From positions 62,711,628-62,775,627 of the forward strand of contig CM077667.1 of assembly GCA_039707655.1 (NCBI GenBank): 64,000 nt of DNA. The letters are read 5' to 3'. The translations under genes were made by a program, and so were the position numbers. Shown one piece after another: positions 21,800 through 33,486 of this stretch. The DNA comes from Elymus sibiricus (Eukaryota > Streptophyta > Magnoliopsida > Poales > Poaceae). Each line of letters opens with the position of its first letter. Position 1 is the first letter of the stretch. The notes under the pieces were generated by a model. The model was not told where the DNA came from. It ran no database searches and worked only from the letters and a program-made list of their open reading frames with translations.

Positions 21800-24241
21800 A
21801 GGCTTAGATCAATTAAGCAAGGAGCAAAACAGACAAGTTTTTCTAAAGTAGACAGATAATTGGATATTGCATCATCGCAAAAAGAAAATTTCACCAGAAA
21901 GCATGTGTATATACGACACACTTGTGCATCATTGTTCCATGAATGCTGGATTGAAGTCGACATTACTGCACTGCGTGTTATTCATCTACATTTCAGCTAT
22001 CAACATGAATGCACAAGAGACAAGGCAGTATCAACATCAATCTCAGGATATGAAAACTACTTCGGTTCTTGTTGTCTCGACATTCCGATTTAATATGTGT
22101 TGCTCTCAGTAGTATAAAACATGTTGGAATGACTTGGAAGTCCTGATGCAGAGAATGATTCCAGATAAGATGTAACCTCACTCTCTCTCATGCTAAGAAT
22201 TACAGCTAAGAATGCAGCCTCCTGCTGCCCAATTCCTGTGATTTTGAGTCCCAAATCTTCAGCACCAAACAGCTGAGTCAATGTCTCAATGATGAGTGCT
22301 CTGGCTCAAGTGAACCATCAAACAGTAAATATTGGACGAGCGGCAGCAAAGTAAAACTCACTCTCAAGACAAGAAAGTGGACATGCTTTTCAAACCACAG
22401 CTCACAAGCTCACTCAAACACACAAGTTCTGGTGATACTGGGGGCTGAAACTATCATGGCTCAAGAGAAGAGCTATCAAGCACAAGCACGCAATGAAAAC
22501 AAGAGACGATGAAATCTGACTTGAAATAATACTAGGGTAAGCCGAAATATCCCTGGATTAGGTATTCAAAAGCATCTTGCTACATTAGAGACTTTTCTAG
22601 ACTAAGGCGGCGTAAGTTGTTTTAGATAACATATAAACACTGCCGACAACATTAATGCAATGCGACAAACTCAGTGACCACTAACATCTGCAGCATCCCT
22701 TCTTCAGCTGGCTGTTACTAACTTCATACAGATACATGCATAATCTAATAGTATCACCTACGAGTATTTAACAGTGTATGAACAAGCAATGTGTACAAAC
22801 TCATGACCAGCTCAGCAACGTAAAGATGTATAATACCCCCTCACAAAAAAATTAGAGCTATATCATATTGCTGGCCATATCCCCTCGGAATACAGATGAC
22901 AATAAAATATATCTTCCAACCTTTTCACACGAATTTGTTAGGTGAGAATGTTGAATGATGTGGCTGATGTTTGTAGTAACAAAATTGGCTACTAATATAT
23001 ATTGCTTGCAACTTATAGATTATGAAACAGCTAAACCAAAGGAGAACTGGGCATACAGCATTTGGAATGTCTGCATATCATTTATGATCCAAAAAAAGAG
23101 CCATTCTTTTACTTAGTATCACCACCATTTTATTTTGTCTGTGTTATTAGCACGTGCGAATCCCGAATCCCTATAGTTGAACCGACAATAGTTTGTGGGT
23201 ACATGCTACCCACACTATCCGCTGAATATTTCCAAAGAGAAAATCAAACAGGTCAAATCTCATAAACTATATTCAGAAGATTTTCTTACATGTTGAACCA
23301 TTTCAGCACATTAGAAATTCAAACCATACAGTCACCCTATGTATCATGCAACATTTCAGCTCCGTCACATCCACCAATAATGGCTGTGCCTAGAAGCATA
23401 AGGCAGACATTTAATAAAGTTCTACGAAAAAGACAAATAGATATGAGAAGGGAACAATGAATCTGTTACATAGATGAACTGATAAATATAAGAAAAATGG
23501 TTTACTCTTGTATTTATGTTTTACAGCTCACGGTAACAGATAAAATGACACATGTTGCCTTTTGCTAGGAATATTCTTGAAAACTTATACATGGACATAG
23601 CTACCTCACAACGAAGAATTTAGCTTATAAGGAAGACAGAGTCTAGAATTTATCTCATTTAACTCCCTCCTCATGTCAAGAAGACAAAATAAAAAGCATG
23701 CCAAGACTCATAAACACTACCACTTCAGAGGTCTTGGGTATTAAAATTAAGTAAACAGAGCCGAATTAGAGACAACAAATGCGAAAAAAGGTGTCTTATA
23801 CTAGTCACTTGCAGGATGGTCTTGAATAAGTGACAGTGAAAACTATTATTTTGGAAGGTATGGTTTGAACAGAAGTTCGTTTATAGAGTTAAGAAAAAAA
23901 AATGCTAGATTAAAGAATATAGCTAGCAAATGAGTTAAACCATTTGACATTTGATTTCACATTGTTACTCACTTGCTATTTGATTTGTTAATCTCCCACG
24001 GATGGACACAACTACATCAAATGATAGCACAAAAGAAGGCCACAAGCTTGTCTATCTAGCAAACGAATAGTGAAGCATGAAGACAACTATACTGAATGAT
24101 AACATATATTAAGCAATACGGCTATCATTTGTCTATCTAGCAAAGGGAAAGTAATCAAGTTTAAGTTGTCACACACTTACACTTAAGAATCGCAACGAAG
24201 GTATTTGAACATCCATGTATGAAACACACCAAAAGATTAAG
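21800..24241 (-). repeat. Inverted duplicate of the F-box 3' flank (left copy)
   Basis: Read on the minus strand, this region matches 49782-51700 in several places. GGAGTAACTTAAT sits just after both F-box ends. Minus 23315-23170 matches 50280-50430 (both contain GTGCTGAA, TTCAACA, TCTTCTGAATATAG). Minus 22600-22530 matches 50925-51000 (GTAGCAAGATGCTT, GAATACCTAA). Minus 22250-22180 matches 51530-51600 (GCATTCTTAG, GAGTGAGGTT). Otherwise there is no recognised gene here. Confidence 0.8.
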
Positions 24242-25481
24242 TTACTCCAACAATATGAGGACTAAGGATGAAAAATCACCTGGCGGATAGAAACTCTTGA
24301 AAGAATGGTAGGGAATATAATCACGGCTTTCGCAAAGTTTCCTAGACTTCATCGACTTAAGTTGAACCATATAGGTAATGCCACCCACAGATAGAAGTAT
24401 TCCATCAGTATCCTCAACATATCCCAAGATACGTCCCACACCTGCCTCCCCTCCTTGAATCTGGGGAGGGAGCCCACGAATTGTACGCATATCAATTGTA
24501 TTCCATAGCACCCATGTGGCAACACCATGCCAATCGATATTTCTATGCCACGTATGTATGTGAGAATAAGACAATATGGAAAAGCCAACAACGCTATCCT
24601 CAGCCTGAATGATCCAATGGTTTCCATGACGGAAATCATCTGTAACGGAAGGCCCTCTAATCACAGCTAGGCTTTGCTCATCCAACTCAAACTTAAGTAT
24701 TCCCTCTTCTATAGAATGCAACAACCAATAAAGTGCATTACCAACAAGCAAGCCAGGGATACCGGCATAAAAAAACTCACATGGAACGGCTGTTAAGATG
24801 ATATCACCCCATATGCCAGTCTCTGAGGAGTACGATGTGTTGATGGTCCTCTTCGAGATTAGAGATCAACACCACCTTGAAGGGGCTAGACTTGCAGCGT
24901 CCATGCACATGGTCATGGTCGTCGGAAGCGCAGAGGACAGTTCCGTTGACGTCATCATAGTCATAGGTTTCGAACTCCGGCAGAACGTGCATGCAGAGCT
25001 GCTCTCCGGTGATGGGGTCGCACATGATGACCTCGCCGCGACCCTGGTCAATGAGAAGGATGCGACCGTTGCGGCAATCGAGCAGCTCGACGATGCGGCT
25101 GTCATTAACTCGACGGAGGTGCAGGTCGAAACGGTGAGAAGGAATGCGGTCAGGAGGGTCCATGATGGGGGTGAAGAGGATATCATTCTTGCGTTGGTAG
25201 AACAAGCCGAGGAGGGGTGGCTTCCGGTGGCGGAGCCGGAAGTGGTGGAGGAAGTTGGGGTCGGTTGCGGCGCATCTCCACTACTTGCAGACGACGGAGG
25301 CCCGGAGGAGCAAGGAGGGCTGCGGCGGGAGATGGAGGAGGATCTCCCTCAGGAGGTCTTCATCTTCGAGCGGAGAGGCCAGCGCCGCCGGGAGGCTGCT
25401 CCGGCGACGGTAGATCATTACGGTGCCCTTGCCACTTGTGTGGATCTCGGAACGAGGGCGCGTGCTACGGCTGCGAGGCAC
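24242..25481 (-). pseudogene. F-box gene paralogue, broken by a stop and a frameshift
   Basis: Minus-strand homologue of the intact F-box protein at 48654-49781. The F-box (LEDEDLLREILLHLPPQPS) runs to SVVCK, followed by an in-frame TAG at 25283-25281 where the intact gene has Arg. The same frame then carries the middle domain (LDCRNGRILL, VIMCDPITGE, HVHGRCKSSPFKVVLIS) to about 24850. A one-base shift then moves it to the frame of 24751-24242 (LVGNALYWLL, HGVATWVL, GLPPQI, YMVQLKSMK). The natural stop is preserved. A LINE inserted upstream at 25559 separates it from its promoter region. Confidence 0.88.
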
Positions 25482-25558
25482 TCCGACTCCTTCCTCGCTC
25501 GCGTGAACCTGGCACTGGCCGTGAAGGGTCAGTCCGTTGGCCTCATCATTGGCGCGGG

Positions 25559-28007
25559 GGGGGGGTGCAGCTGAAGGTGAGAAGAAGGTGCATTGGGATA
25601 AGCACTATTAGCGAAACAGGTTTGGCGGATCCTTCAAAACCCCTCATCTATGTCTGTGCGCGTACTAAAGGCTAGATACTTCAAAGATTGTTCGATCATG
25701 AGCGCCACCTGCCCAGGGGGCGCCTCTTACACTTTCAACAGCATTATGCATGGCAGGGACCTGTTGAGGGAAGGTCTGATTTGGCGGGTAGGAGATGGGA
25801 CATCTCTCAATATCCATCAATCCAATTGGATACCAAGGGCGGGAAATAAGAAGCCTCTTGGTCAACAGTATGTGCATGGTATTAACCCGGTCAGTGATCT
25901 AATGGATGCTGATGGCATAGCATGGGATCATGGAAAAATAGACATGATGTTTACCCCAGAAGATGCATGCGATATGAAAAAAGTGGTGATTGGAGGACCG
26001 GACTGTGCTGATTTTCAGGCTTGGAACCTTACAAAACCTGGACAGTTCAATGTGAGATCAGCTTATCACTTGTGTATGTCCATGAAAAAAGCGAGGTCTG
26101 GACAGCCGGAGTCCTCGTCTACTGTGTTGAAACACAACTGTTGCCTATCTCTTTGGAACACCAATGCGCCGGGTAAAGCAAAGATACACATGTGGCGCCT
26201 GATCAAGAACGGTCTGGCTGTTGGGGCAGAGCTGCACAGGCATAGAATAAAGCCTGGAATCTTCTGCACGGCATGCGGATGGGAAGAAACGGTGTACCAC
26301 CGGTTTTGGTCGTGCCCGCACTCGGCTATGTTCTGGAAGTATTTGAGCTCAGCGAAAGGGGTTCCGGTGGCGATCCCATCGATGATGGACGGAGCTCATG
26401 GCGAGCTCGCATCTTGGCTGTTGCAATTGTTCGTTGAGGCTAAGGAGGAGGAAAAGGAACTACTCATCCAGGTAGCCTACGGGCTTTGGTTGGCAAGAAA
26501 TGAAGCAAGAGATGGGAAACGAATTGCTGACCCTAGAGATGTCGCTGAGTCAGTGCATCGTCATGTACGTGAATGGGCTTAGATCCATGAACATAGAGTA
26601 CACACGCCATCAGCAGCACTGGCCGTAAAGTGGTGTCCACCGGAGCACGGGTGGATCAAGGCAAACTCAGATGGGGCAACGTCAAATAGTAAAGATAGAG
26701 CAGGGGGAGGAGTGATTCCGCGAGACCACATCGGCGCGTTCAGGGGCGGCGCGAGCATCGTCTTCCCTGGGGTGTCGGACCTTGAAACCGCAGAGCTCCT
26801 TGCCTGTCGCAAGGCCATTCAGATGGCGGTGCAAAGTGGTGCAACGAAAGTGCATGTGGAGGTGGATAGCAAGAATGTAGTACACATGATAAAGGATCAA
26901 GCAAGAAACTTGTCTGCTGTGGGTCAGGGTGGACGACACGAGCGGTCTTTCGGACCGGCTCGTGGCCCGCTCGGTCCGGGCTGGCTCGGTCCTGGCCCGG
27001 TAAAAAAATCAGCCGGTCCGAGCTGAAGAATTCGGCCCGAAACTTTGTCGGTCCGGTCCGGTCTTTAACCGGGACCGCTCGCAGGACCGAGGAAATGCCG
27101 CATCGTCGCCTCTGCTAGGGCCGCCGCCGTCTCCTCTACTCGTGTCGTCGTCGTCTCCAAGGTCCTCACGCCGCTGCTCCTCCATGGCCATCTCCTCTCA
27201 AGCACGGCATGCACCAGCACATGCAGAAGCAGTGCCCAGCACCAGCGCACGCAGCATCAGCGCGCACACGCAGGGCACCACTGCACAGCACCCACGGCCA
27301 CCGGGCTCCCTGACGCCGGCAAGCATGTCTAATGAATGCGTCGTGCGTGGATCTATCATCTGGCATGTTGGAATCGAAGCGGGACGCCCTACACCGCCGC
27401 ATCCGTCATCGTCCCCTTTGTCTCTGTACACCGCCGTCGTGCCAAATTCTTCGTCGCCGCCATGCCCCAGCCTCCCTCCTCGATTCCTAAGCTCCCTATG
27501 GTGCTCCCAAAGCTGCCAGACACCTCCACAGCGAGCCGCGCTTCCTCCAGCGCCCTCCCCGCGTCGCCGTGCTCCGGCGGCATGCTCTGCGGTGGCCACC
27601 GGCCGGTCCGCTCGGTCCGGCTCGGGCTTCGTTGCTGCTGGTCCGGTCCCTGCAAACAGGACCGCGACGTTGCTCGGTCCGGTCCGGTCCGGACCGCCGA
27701 CGGCCGGTCCAAACGACGGCTCGGACCAGGACCGGACCGGCTCGGACCGTGTCCACCCTGAGCTGTGGGGCTGATCATCGAGGACATCAAGACCATGCTA
27801 AAATCTACTCAAGTGTTCAACGTCTCCTGGGTAAGGAGATCGCGGAATCGTGCTGCTCATGCTTTAGCTAGCTAGAGAGGGTGTAAGTTTTCAGGTGTGC
27901 ATGACTTGGTTTCAAGAACCACCTGATCGTATTTTGCATTTTGTTTCAGACGAAATCCCAGCTATGGGGTAATTAATAAAGTAGCATGATGTTTTCCTAA
28001 AAAAAAA
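25559..28007 (+). mobile_element. 5'-truncated LINE with RNase H domain
   Basis: The C-terminal part of a plant LINE ORF2. ALLAKQVWRIL and WRVGDGTSLNIHQSNWIP are followed by the zinc-ribbon-like segment (FCTACGWEETVYHRFWSCPHS), then an RNase H domain starting near 26620 (IKANSDGATS, AELLACRKAI, VEVDSKNVVHMIKD) and resuming after a hAT insertion (FNVSWVRRSRNRAAHALA). It ends in A10 at 27999-28008. Flanking copies of ATCATTGGCGCGGG (25545-25558) and ATCACTGGCGAGGG (28008-28021) match at 12 of 14 bases, a plausible target duplication. The 25650-26582 frame is still open over 310 codons. Confidence 0.85.
26924..27761. mobile_element. 838-bp non-autonomous hAT element inside the LINE RNase H domain
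   Basis: Perfect 11-bp inverted ends TCAGGGTGGAC and an exact 8-bp target duplication GCTGTGGG (26916-26923 and 27762-27769). Both ends are dense in GGTCCGG motifs. The central 500 bp (about 27090-27600) is GC-rich, gene-like sequence with open frames in several phases but no transposase. It could be a captured host fragment. Confidence 0.93.
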
Positions 28008-28021
28008 ATCACTGGCGAGGG

Positions 28022-28344
28022 TTTGGGAACGACGGCAGCGGCGGGCGCTGTCCTGTCTCACGTTCATTTGGACGCCACGAAGACCTAGCCAAGTAGCCAG
28101 CCAGGCGAAAAGTGCCAGACCGTAGTTGTAGCACTGGGCCCTTGGCTGACAAAGTGGTCCACACGGCCGCGTCTGCGCAATGCAATTCTCTGTCGTAGTG
28201 CAGCTAAAAAAAACTATGAGCAATTCCCATGGCACTCTCCACCAGCTAAAAAAACAGATTGATTGATTGAAGATTCAGCTGGATATCGGTTTTCACCTGG
28301 TGGCATGCTTTCTCCTGTCCTTGCATCTGTACCAGCGTTTTGAC
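28022..28344. other. Probable upstream region of the broken F-box gene
   Basis: By the LINE target duplication this continues the sequence 5' of the F-box pseudogene. No gene was seen. Confidence 0.4.
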
Positions 28345-28523
28345 GGTCGAAATCACCGTTTTGACCTTTTCGGTAATCTTTGTCACAAACTGAACTTGAC
28401 ACGAAAGTATTTTACGATCTGATCCTTTTGGCAACGCCATAGCCCGTGGCGTTTCTGTCCGACATAGAAACGCCGAGCTAGATAACGTTTCTGCCCTCGC
28501 TTAGTACCAGGCTGAACTGGCTA

Positions 28524-28704
28524 CCGTTTCTGGAAACGCCAAAGGCCTTGGCGTTTCTATGTAGGGCAGCAACGCCAAGGGCCCTTGGCGTTTCTATGTA
28601 GGGCAGCAGAAACGACAAGGGCCCTTGACGTCAGCGACGCCAAGGCCCCTTGGCGTTGCTGCCCTACATAGAAACGCCAAGGCCTTTGGCGTTTCCAGAA
28701 ACGG
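28524..28704. repeat. 181-bp near-perfect palindrome
   Basis: CCGTTTCTGGAAACGCCAAA at the left pairs with TTTGGCGTTTCCAGAAACGG at the right. Arms of roughly 70 bp contain repeated GGCGTTTCTATGTAGGGCAG. It could fold into a long hairpin RNA. Confidence 0.85.
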
Positions 28705-28736
28705 CTTCTAGCTCGGCGTTTCTGGCCTGTCACGTA

Positions 28737-29113
28737 TGTTAGAATAAATCCGAGGCGCACGGTCGATCATCCGAGGACCAAGCAATCACACGAGCACGGC
28801 ACCGAGATTTGTTAACGAGGTTCACCGATATGGCAACATTCCCGGGGCTTGACTACGGGCGCTCCTCCCCGTGACACCGTCACAATACCGCACCCTGGCC
28901 GCCCTGGGCACCGGCACACGCCGCCGGCTCCCCCTGCGCTCCTGTGCTATTATGTTGGCATAGGTTACATCGTGTGTCTACCCCCGCTATATATGAGAGG
29001 CCTAGGATACAAGTGTCCTATTAGGACACGACTCCATATCCTATGTAAACACAATTCAACTACAAGTCCAACTGTAACCTACCTTGTACACTATATTCGA
29101 CACAACTCTAACA
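28737..29113 (-). repeat. 3' LTR of the Copia element
   Basis: 377 bp. The purine-rich AAGGTGGAGTT on the minus strand directly precedes it, as a polypurine tract should. Confidence 0.85.
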
Positions 29114-30141
29114 AACTCCACCTTGGCGAATATTCTCCACCACCTTGAGTTCGTCCATGCGTCAAACTTCCATGTACATTGGACTTGAGCTTATCCCATG
29201 AGCACCGATGCTACTCCAAAGACACCATATGACTCCACCTGCAACTTGTAGTCCCTTCTTTTCTTGACCATAGTCAACGCGCGAACGAATTAAGTCCCAC
29301 TTTACTCTTGTTTGTGCTCCCAACTTCCAGCGTATCCGTTCAACGCCATCACACACCGATCACTGACCTGTGTGAAAGTGAACAAACTCACATATTGGGT
29401 GTCACACATAAGAGTTACCTGAACTCAACATCACTGCTCTTCCTTGACCGTCTGTCTGAAACTTGAAGAAATTTCACCATTGCTTGTCGTCATCCCGAGT
29501 CAAATTTGCAGTTGTCTCGTCACATGTATGACCACCAGAGCCCCTGGCCCGTCTCCATGTCCCGTGCATACCGCACGCCTCGCCGCTATTACTGCGTCGA
29601 GCCTCCGCTGTCCCGGTCGAGTCTCAAGGGTCGCGAACCCACACCACTCAACCCTCACTGCAGAGTACCACCGATCATCACCGACCGATGACGAGTTTCA
29701 CGCTTCCATCAGACCACTGGGCTCTAGTCCGAACTACGTGTCTCTCGGTTTTCCCGCTGAATAGGCTTCGATTATCTGGATCCTTACACCGTAACCCCTC
29801 AATCCAGCTCCACCTTCAACATGACTCTATGATAGATGATTAGTCCACCCCCGCGCCCCGTCGACTTCAAGCTCACAAGTGCACCGTATTGAATCAACCC
29901 CGCACCATAGTCTTGTCGAAGCCACACAAGCCCTCCGGTCTGTGCCGCGTGTTTCCACGCCCCAGAAGTCGGTCACCATCAGCATCACGCTCCTATGTCG
30001 TCGTCGCCGATCCCACCACCGTCTTCTGTACCAACCGACTTCAAGTCGATCCGTCAGACTGTCCAGTCCAACCCAGCCGAACTTGTCCGACTGCATGACA
30101 CGCTTCAGGCTCGCAAATCATCTTTCGCAAATTTCCATCCA

Positions 30142-30297
30142 TCACATGATAATTCCACCATAGCTGACATGACTTCCCGCAACGCCTTCAAGCATCCATG
30201 TTGTGCCAATAATTTTGTTCACCCTTGTCTGCCATAACCCAAGGTTTTCAGTTCCATCGAACATCTCCACCTCAAATCCGGCACCCGTCGACGTCAT
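30142..30297 (-). pseudogene. Copia gag N-terminal fragment
   Basis: MTSTGAGFEVEMFDGTENLG followed by LWQTRV matches the KFDGxNFGLWQxRV start of plant Copia gag proteins. The frame is lost after about 50 residues and no later domains follow. Confidence 0.7.
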
Positions 30298-30444
30298 GAT
30301 TCTTTGTATGGCTGACCCTGTGAAAATAACCGAGCTGCTCAAATACACGAAGCACACCCCATGTACTAGTTGCAAATCCCAACCAATAATCCTTCTGGTC
30401 TTTCACGTGTATAGCTCCCTCACACAATTTCCGATGCTAGCTAA

Positions 30445-30886
30445 GAGCATCTACAGCCGGACCTAGCAAATCTGACCCTTAAACGCCCGCGGAAGCGCCC
30501 GGTCAGTGACCGGACGTGTCCGTTTTGAGCCCCTATAATTTGGTCTGCACAGCCACACTTCTCATTTTTCTTCTCATATGTTCGGTCACTTGCACGTGAT
30601 TGGTGGAGAAGAAGAGAGAGAAAGAAAATAATGAATAAGAAAAGAGAAAAGGTGGTTCGGAGTGGGGTCGCGTCCTACGTGGCGGACTGACCGGGCGTGT
30701 CCGGGCGCGTCCGCGAGCCCTCATATCGTCCCCATATTTGAGATGGATATGAGGGGTGCCGGTCAGTTCAGGCGTTTGAGACGGATATGAGGGGTCCGGT
30801 TTGATCGCATTTTTGTGACCGGTCAGCGACCGGGAGGACGTTCCGGACGTTTGAGAAGCATACAGGGGGTCCGGCTGTAGATGCTC
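30445..30886. mobile_element. Harbinger-type MITE
   Basis: 442 bp with inverted ends GAGCATCTACAGCCGGAC and the target duplication TAA (30442-30444 and 30887-30889). The three-base TAA duplication is typical of PIF/Harbinger elements. It is non-coding and lies in the Copia interior. Confidence 0.92.
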
Positions 30887-31306
30887 TAATGCCTTGTCCT
30901 GTCTCTGCCTTCCGATGGATGCACACAAGTGCTGGATATTTTTGCTTGCCAATTCGATCTGCTCTGCCTTTCTCCATGTCGTACAAGGACTCGGTCCTTT
31001 TTTCCAAAAAAAATCTCCTGTCCGCTGTTTCCGATTGCACGAGTTCGCCAAAATCTGCACCGATCAATCGAGTCCAACCCCTGCACACGTCCTTCCGCTT
31101 GGACGGCCTGCCCGCGACCCCGCTGGACTGTTGGGCCCAGCTGCTAGCTCCGCAGGCCACGTCCCGACCTCGCCGACTCCGAGTACGCAACTCGGCGTTG
31201 TCCACGCGATCATGACGCCATGCAGTTTTTTTTCGATCTCGCCGACGCCTGATTCTTCCACGATACTTTCACCTCTAGATCAACACAACGACCTCCGAAC
31301 AACCTA

Positions 31307-31319
31307 GCTCATGATACCA
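31307..31319 (-). other. Primer-binding site of the Copia element (tRNA-iMet)
   Basis: The minus strand reads TGGTATCATGAGC, close to the canonical TGGTATCAGAGC complement of initiator tRNA-Met. Confidence 0.75.
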
Positions 31320-31614
31320 CTTGTTAGAATAAATCCGAGGCGCACGGTCCATCATCCGAGGACCAAGCAATCATACGAGCACGACACCGAGATTTGTTAA
31401 CGAGGTTCACCGATATGGTTACATCCCCGGGGCTTGACTACGGGTGGCTATCTAGCACGGCGTTTCTATGTTGGGCAGAAACACCGCGTTTCTATGTTGG
31501 ACAGAAACGTCACGGGCTATGACGTTGTCAAAAGGGTCAGATTGTGAAATACTTTTATGTCGAGTTTAATTTGTGACAAAAATCGCTGAGAAGGTCAGAA
31601 TAGTGATTTCGTCC

Positions 31615-32102
31615 TGCACACAGGATGATGTCTGATGTATGTCTCTGATGCAGTAGGATAGTGTCTGTTGTATGGTATTGCTTCATAATTGATCAGGTCC
31701 AAATGTTGTTCGATTTGCTTGCACTGATTTCTTCGGGAACAAATTGCTGGAAATGTCCTGTCTTGGGAGGCGCGCAGAGATGTGTGACATCGGTTTAGTG
31801 TACTTCTCTTTAGATTCTCCTGCTGGAAAATGCTCAACTATCTATGGTTAACTGCATGGGAAACGTTGCGACCGGTGGAAGGTCGCACGCGCGCCGCTTG
31901 ATCACGTAGGGATCCACCACACAAGCATCTCCCTATCCACGTTTTGCGTTGTTGGTTTTTTGCTTCTTGGCCCATCACGTGCCCTTGGCCCACACAACGA
32001 CTGCTTGTCCAGCCTTCCTCTTATCTTCTTCTCTGAATGAGGAGCGCATTCAAGGTCGTCTTCAAAGCTCTATCTTCACCAACTGCTCGCTGACATGGGG
32101 TG
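31615..32102. other. Unassigned spacer
   Basis: Mixed-composition sequence between the long-TIR element and the hAT element. No gene recognised. Confidence 0.4.
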
Positions 32103-32110
32103 GTCAGAAG

Positions 32111-33177
32111 CAGTGGCGGAGCCACAGTGGGGGCGAGCGGGGGCCAGACCCCCCCTATCGATCGGCCCCCCTTAACGATACTCAGCGGGGACTACGTTGG
32201 ATCCGTAGGAGGATTTGTTTCCTAGTTGGACGTCTATTCCTAATTATTTTCTGTCCATTGCAAACACGTACGTAGGCTTGACCTGTACGTATGTAGTGTT
32301 GAATAGCCCAAGCCCAAAATTGATAGCCCATAGACGAAGTGCTATAATCGGTTTGATCTGCTGGTCTGCTATCGATTGGACCAGTACACGTCGCTTTGCC
32401 ATCTGTTTGCCCAACTCCATCTCGATCGTTTCCGCCGCCGCTGCCGCCGCCGTGGAGCTAGGGCTTAATCGAGCGGCAAACCATTAGCAGTAGTGACGAC
32501 CTGACTGACGAAGGTGCGTATTCCGCGCGCCGGTATGAGTCTATCACATGCTGATCTACTAATTGGCAAACATCTCCGCCTCTCGGCTCTCAAATCACGG
32601 CTTGTGGATCTGTCTAATCAGGTATGCTGCATAGATACTCTATATTATTTTACTTATAAAGTATACAAACTACTCTTCCCGTTTCAAATTACTTGTCTTA
32701 GATTTGTCTACATACAACATGTTCATATCTAGATAAATTTAAGACACGTAATTTGGAACGGAGGTTGCACCGGTTAGATTCAATCACAAATGATATTTTT
32801 GTACTAACTAGAAGTCTAGAATTGCATAAAGCATGAGTAAGAAGAGACCACCAATAACTAACAATTGAAGCCATTTGTTTTAACCACCCAGTCTACTGAT
32901 GAGATTGCAGAGCGACATGTATATATTTCAGGAGTGAAATCACTACAAACCTTGACGTTTGATGGGCCTGATGTGCGTAGATATATATATATATATATAT
33001 CTAAGCTAATAATTTTTTTAGCTATTTCAATGTTATTGCAGGAAAAAAATTGTCATTGTTTGTTTGATAGTAACACTATATTTTAGAATCAATATACTTT
33101 GGTCCTGAATTTCCTGCACGTGCATTGTCCTCTTTGCCCCCCCCCCCCCCTATGTTCAAATCCTAGCTCCGCCCCTG
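32111..33177. mobile_element. 1.07-kb non-autonomous hAT element
   Basis: Begins CAGTGGCGGAGCCAC and ends CTAGCTCCGCCCCTG, imperfect hAT-type inverted ends. An exact 8-bp target duplication GTCAGAAG lies at 32103-32110 and 33178-33185. No transposase. It includes a (TA)n run near 32980-33001, a C14 run at 33137-33150 and a Stowaway-like insertion. Confidence 0.93.
32671..32766. mobile_element. Stowaway-like MITE, degenerate
   Basis: Left CCCGTTTCAAATTACTTGTC pairs with right GACACGTAATTTGGAACGG across about 95 bp, as in Stowaway (Tc1/Mariner) MITEs. The terminal CTCCCTCCG is eroded. Confidence 0.65.
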
Positions 33178-33185
33178 GTCAGAAG

Positions 33186-33486
33186 AGCTGCAATGGCAGC
33201 CCGACGAAGTTGCATCCATTTGTCGGCGGTGTTGTAACCGTGGCAACCATGGTGATGCCCACACCAACGTCGAGGACAACGAATTTTACTACAACCGTCG
33301 TCGGATTTTGCTACAACCGAGGAGGAACTTTGCTACATCAATTCATGGTGGAGATACGACCCAGGACGGTGGCGATGCCGATTTCTGCTGCAACCGTTGT
33401 TGTCTTTTGCTACGACTAGCGAGTTATTTTTTTGCTACCTCCATTTTTAATGGTGATGAGTGGTGGCCGTCGTTCGTGCAGCCCTC
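33186..33486. repeat. GCTACAACC-rich degenerate repeat, left part
   Basis: Recurring GCTACAACCG / TTTTGCTAC motifs. It continues beyond the solo LTR at 35019. It appears to be a degenerate transposon body, but the class is not determined. Confidence 0.5.

Larger units (their letters stand above)
28737..31444 (-). mobile_element. Damaged Copia-type LTR element
   Basis: Minus-strand element. The 3' LTR is complete (28737-29113, 377 bp, TGTTAGAG...TTCTAACA in element sense). The 5' LTR is cut off after 123 bp (31322-31444). A primer site matching initiator tRNA-Met (TGGTATCATGAGC, minus strand) lies at 31319-31307, two bases from the 5' LTR. The interior is short and lacks protease, integrase and RT, so it is non-autonomous or deleted. 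Confidence 0.85.
28345..31614. mobile_element. Long-TIR DNA element (Mutator-like) split by a Copia element
   Basis: Inverted arms of about 130 bp. 28345-28476 (GTCGAAATCACCG..., TTTGTCACAAACT, AAAGTATTTTACGATCTGA, CATAGCCCGTGGCGTTTCT) matches the complement of roughly 31483-31614. Long TIRs fit Mutator-like elements, but I could not find a clear 9-bp target duplication. The interior holds a large palindrome and a Copia element with one truncated LTR. Confidence 0.7.

Noticed and set aside
24798..25574. 258-codon plus-strand frame
   Set aside because: It is antisense to the F-box pseudogene, whose minus-strand frame has clear family similarity. GC-rich codon bias opens the opposite strand.
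27142..27796. Several 100-210-codon frames on both strands
   Set aside because: They lie in the GC-rich interior of the hAT element, overlap each other in all phases and have no recognisable motif.
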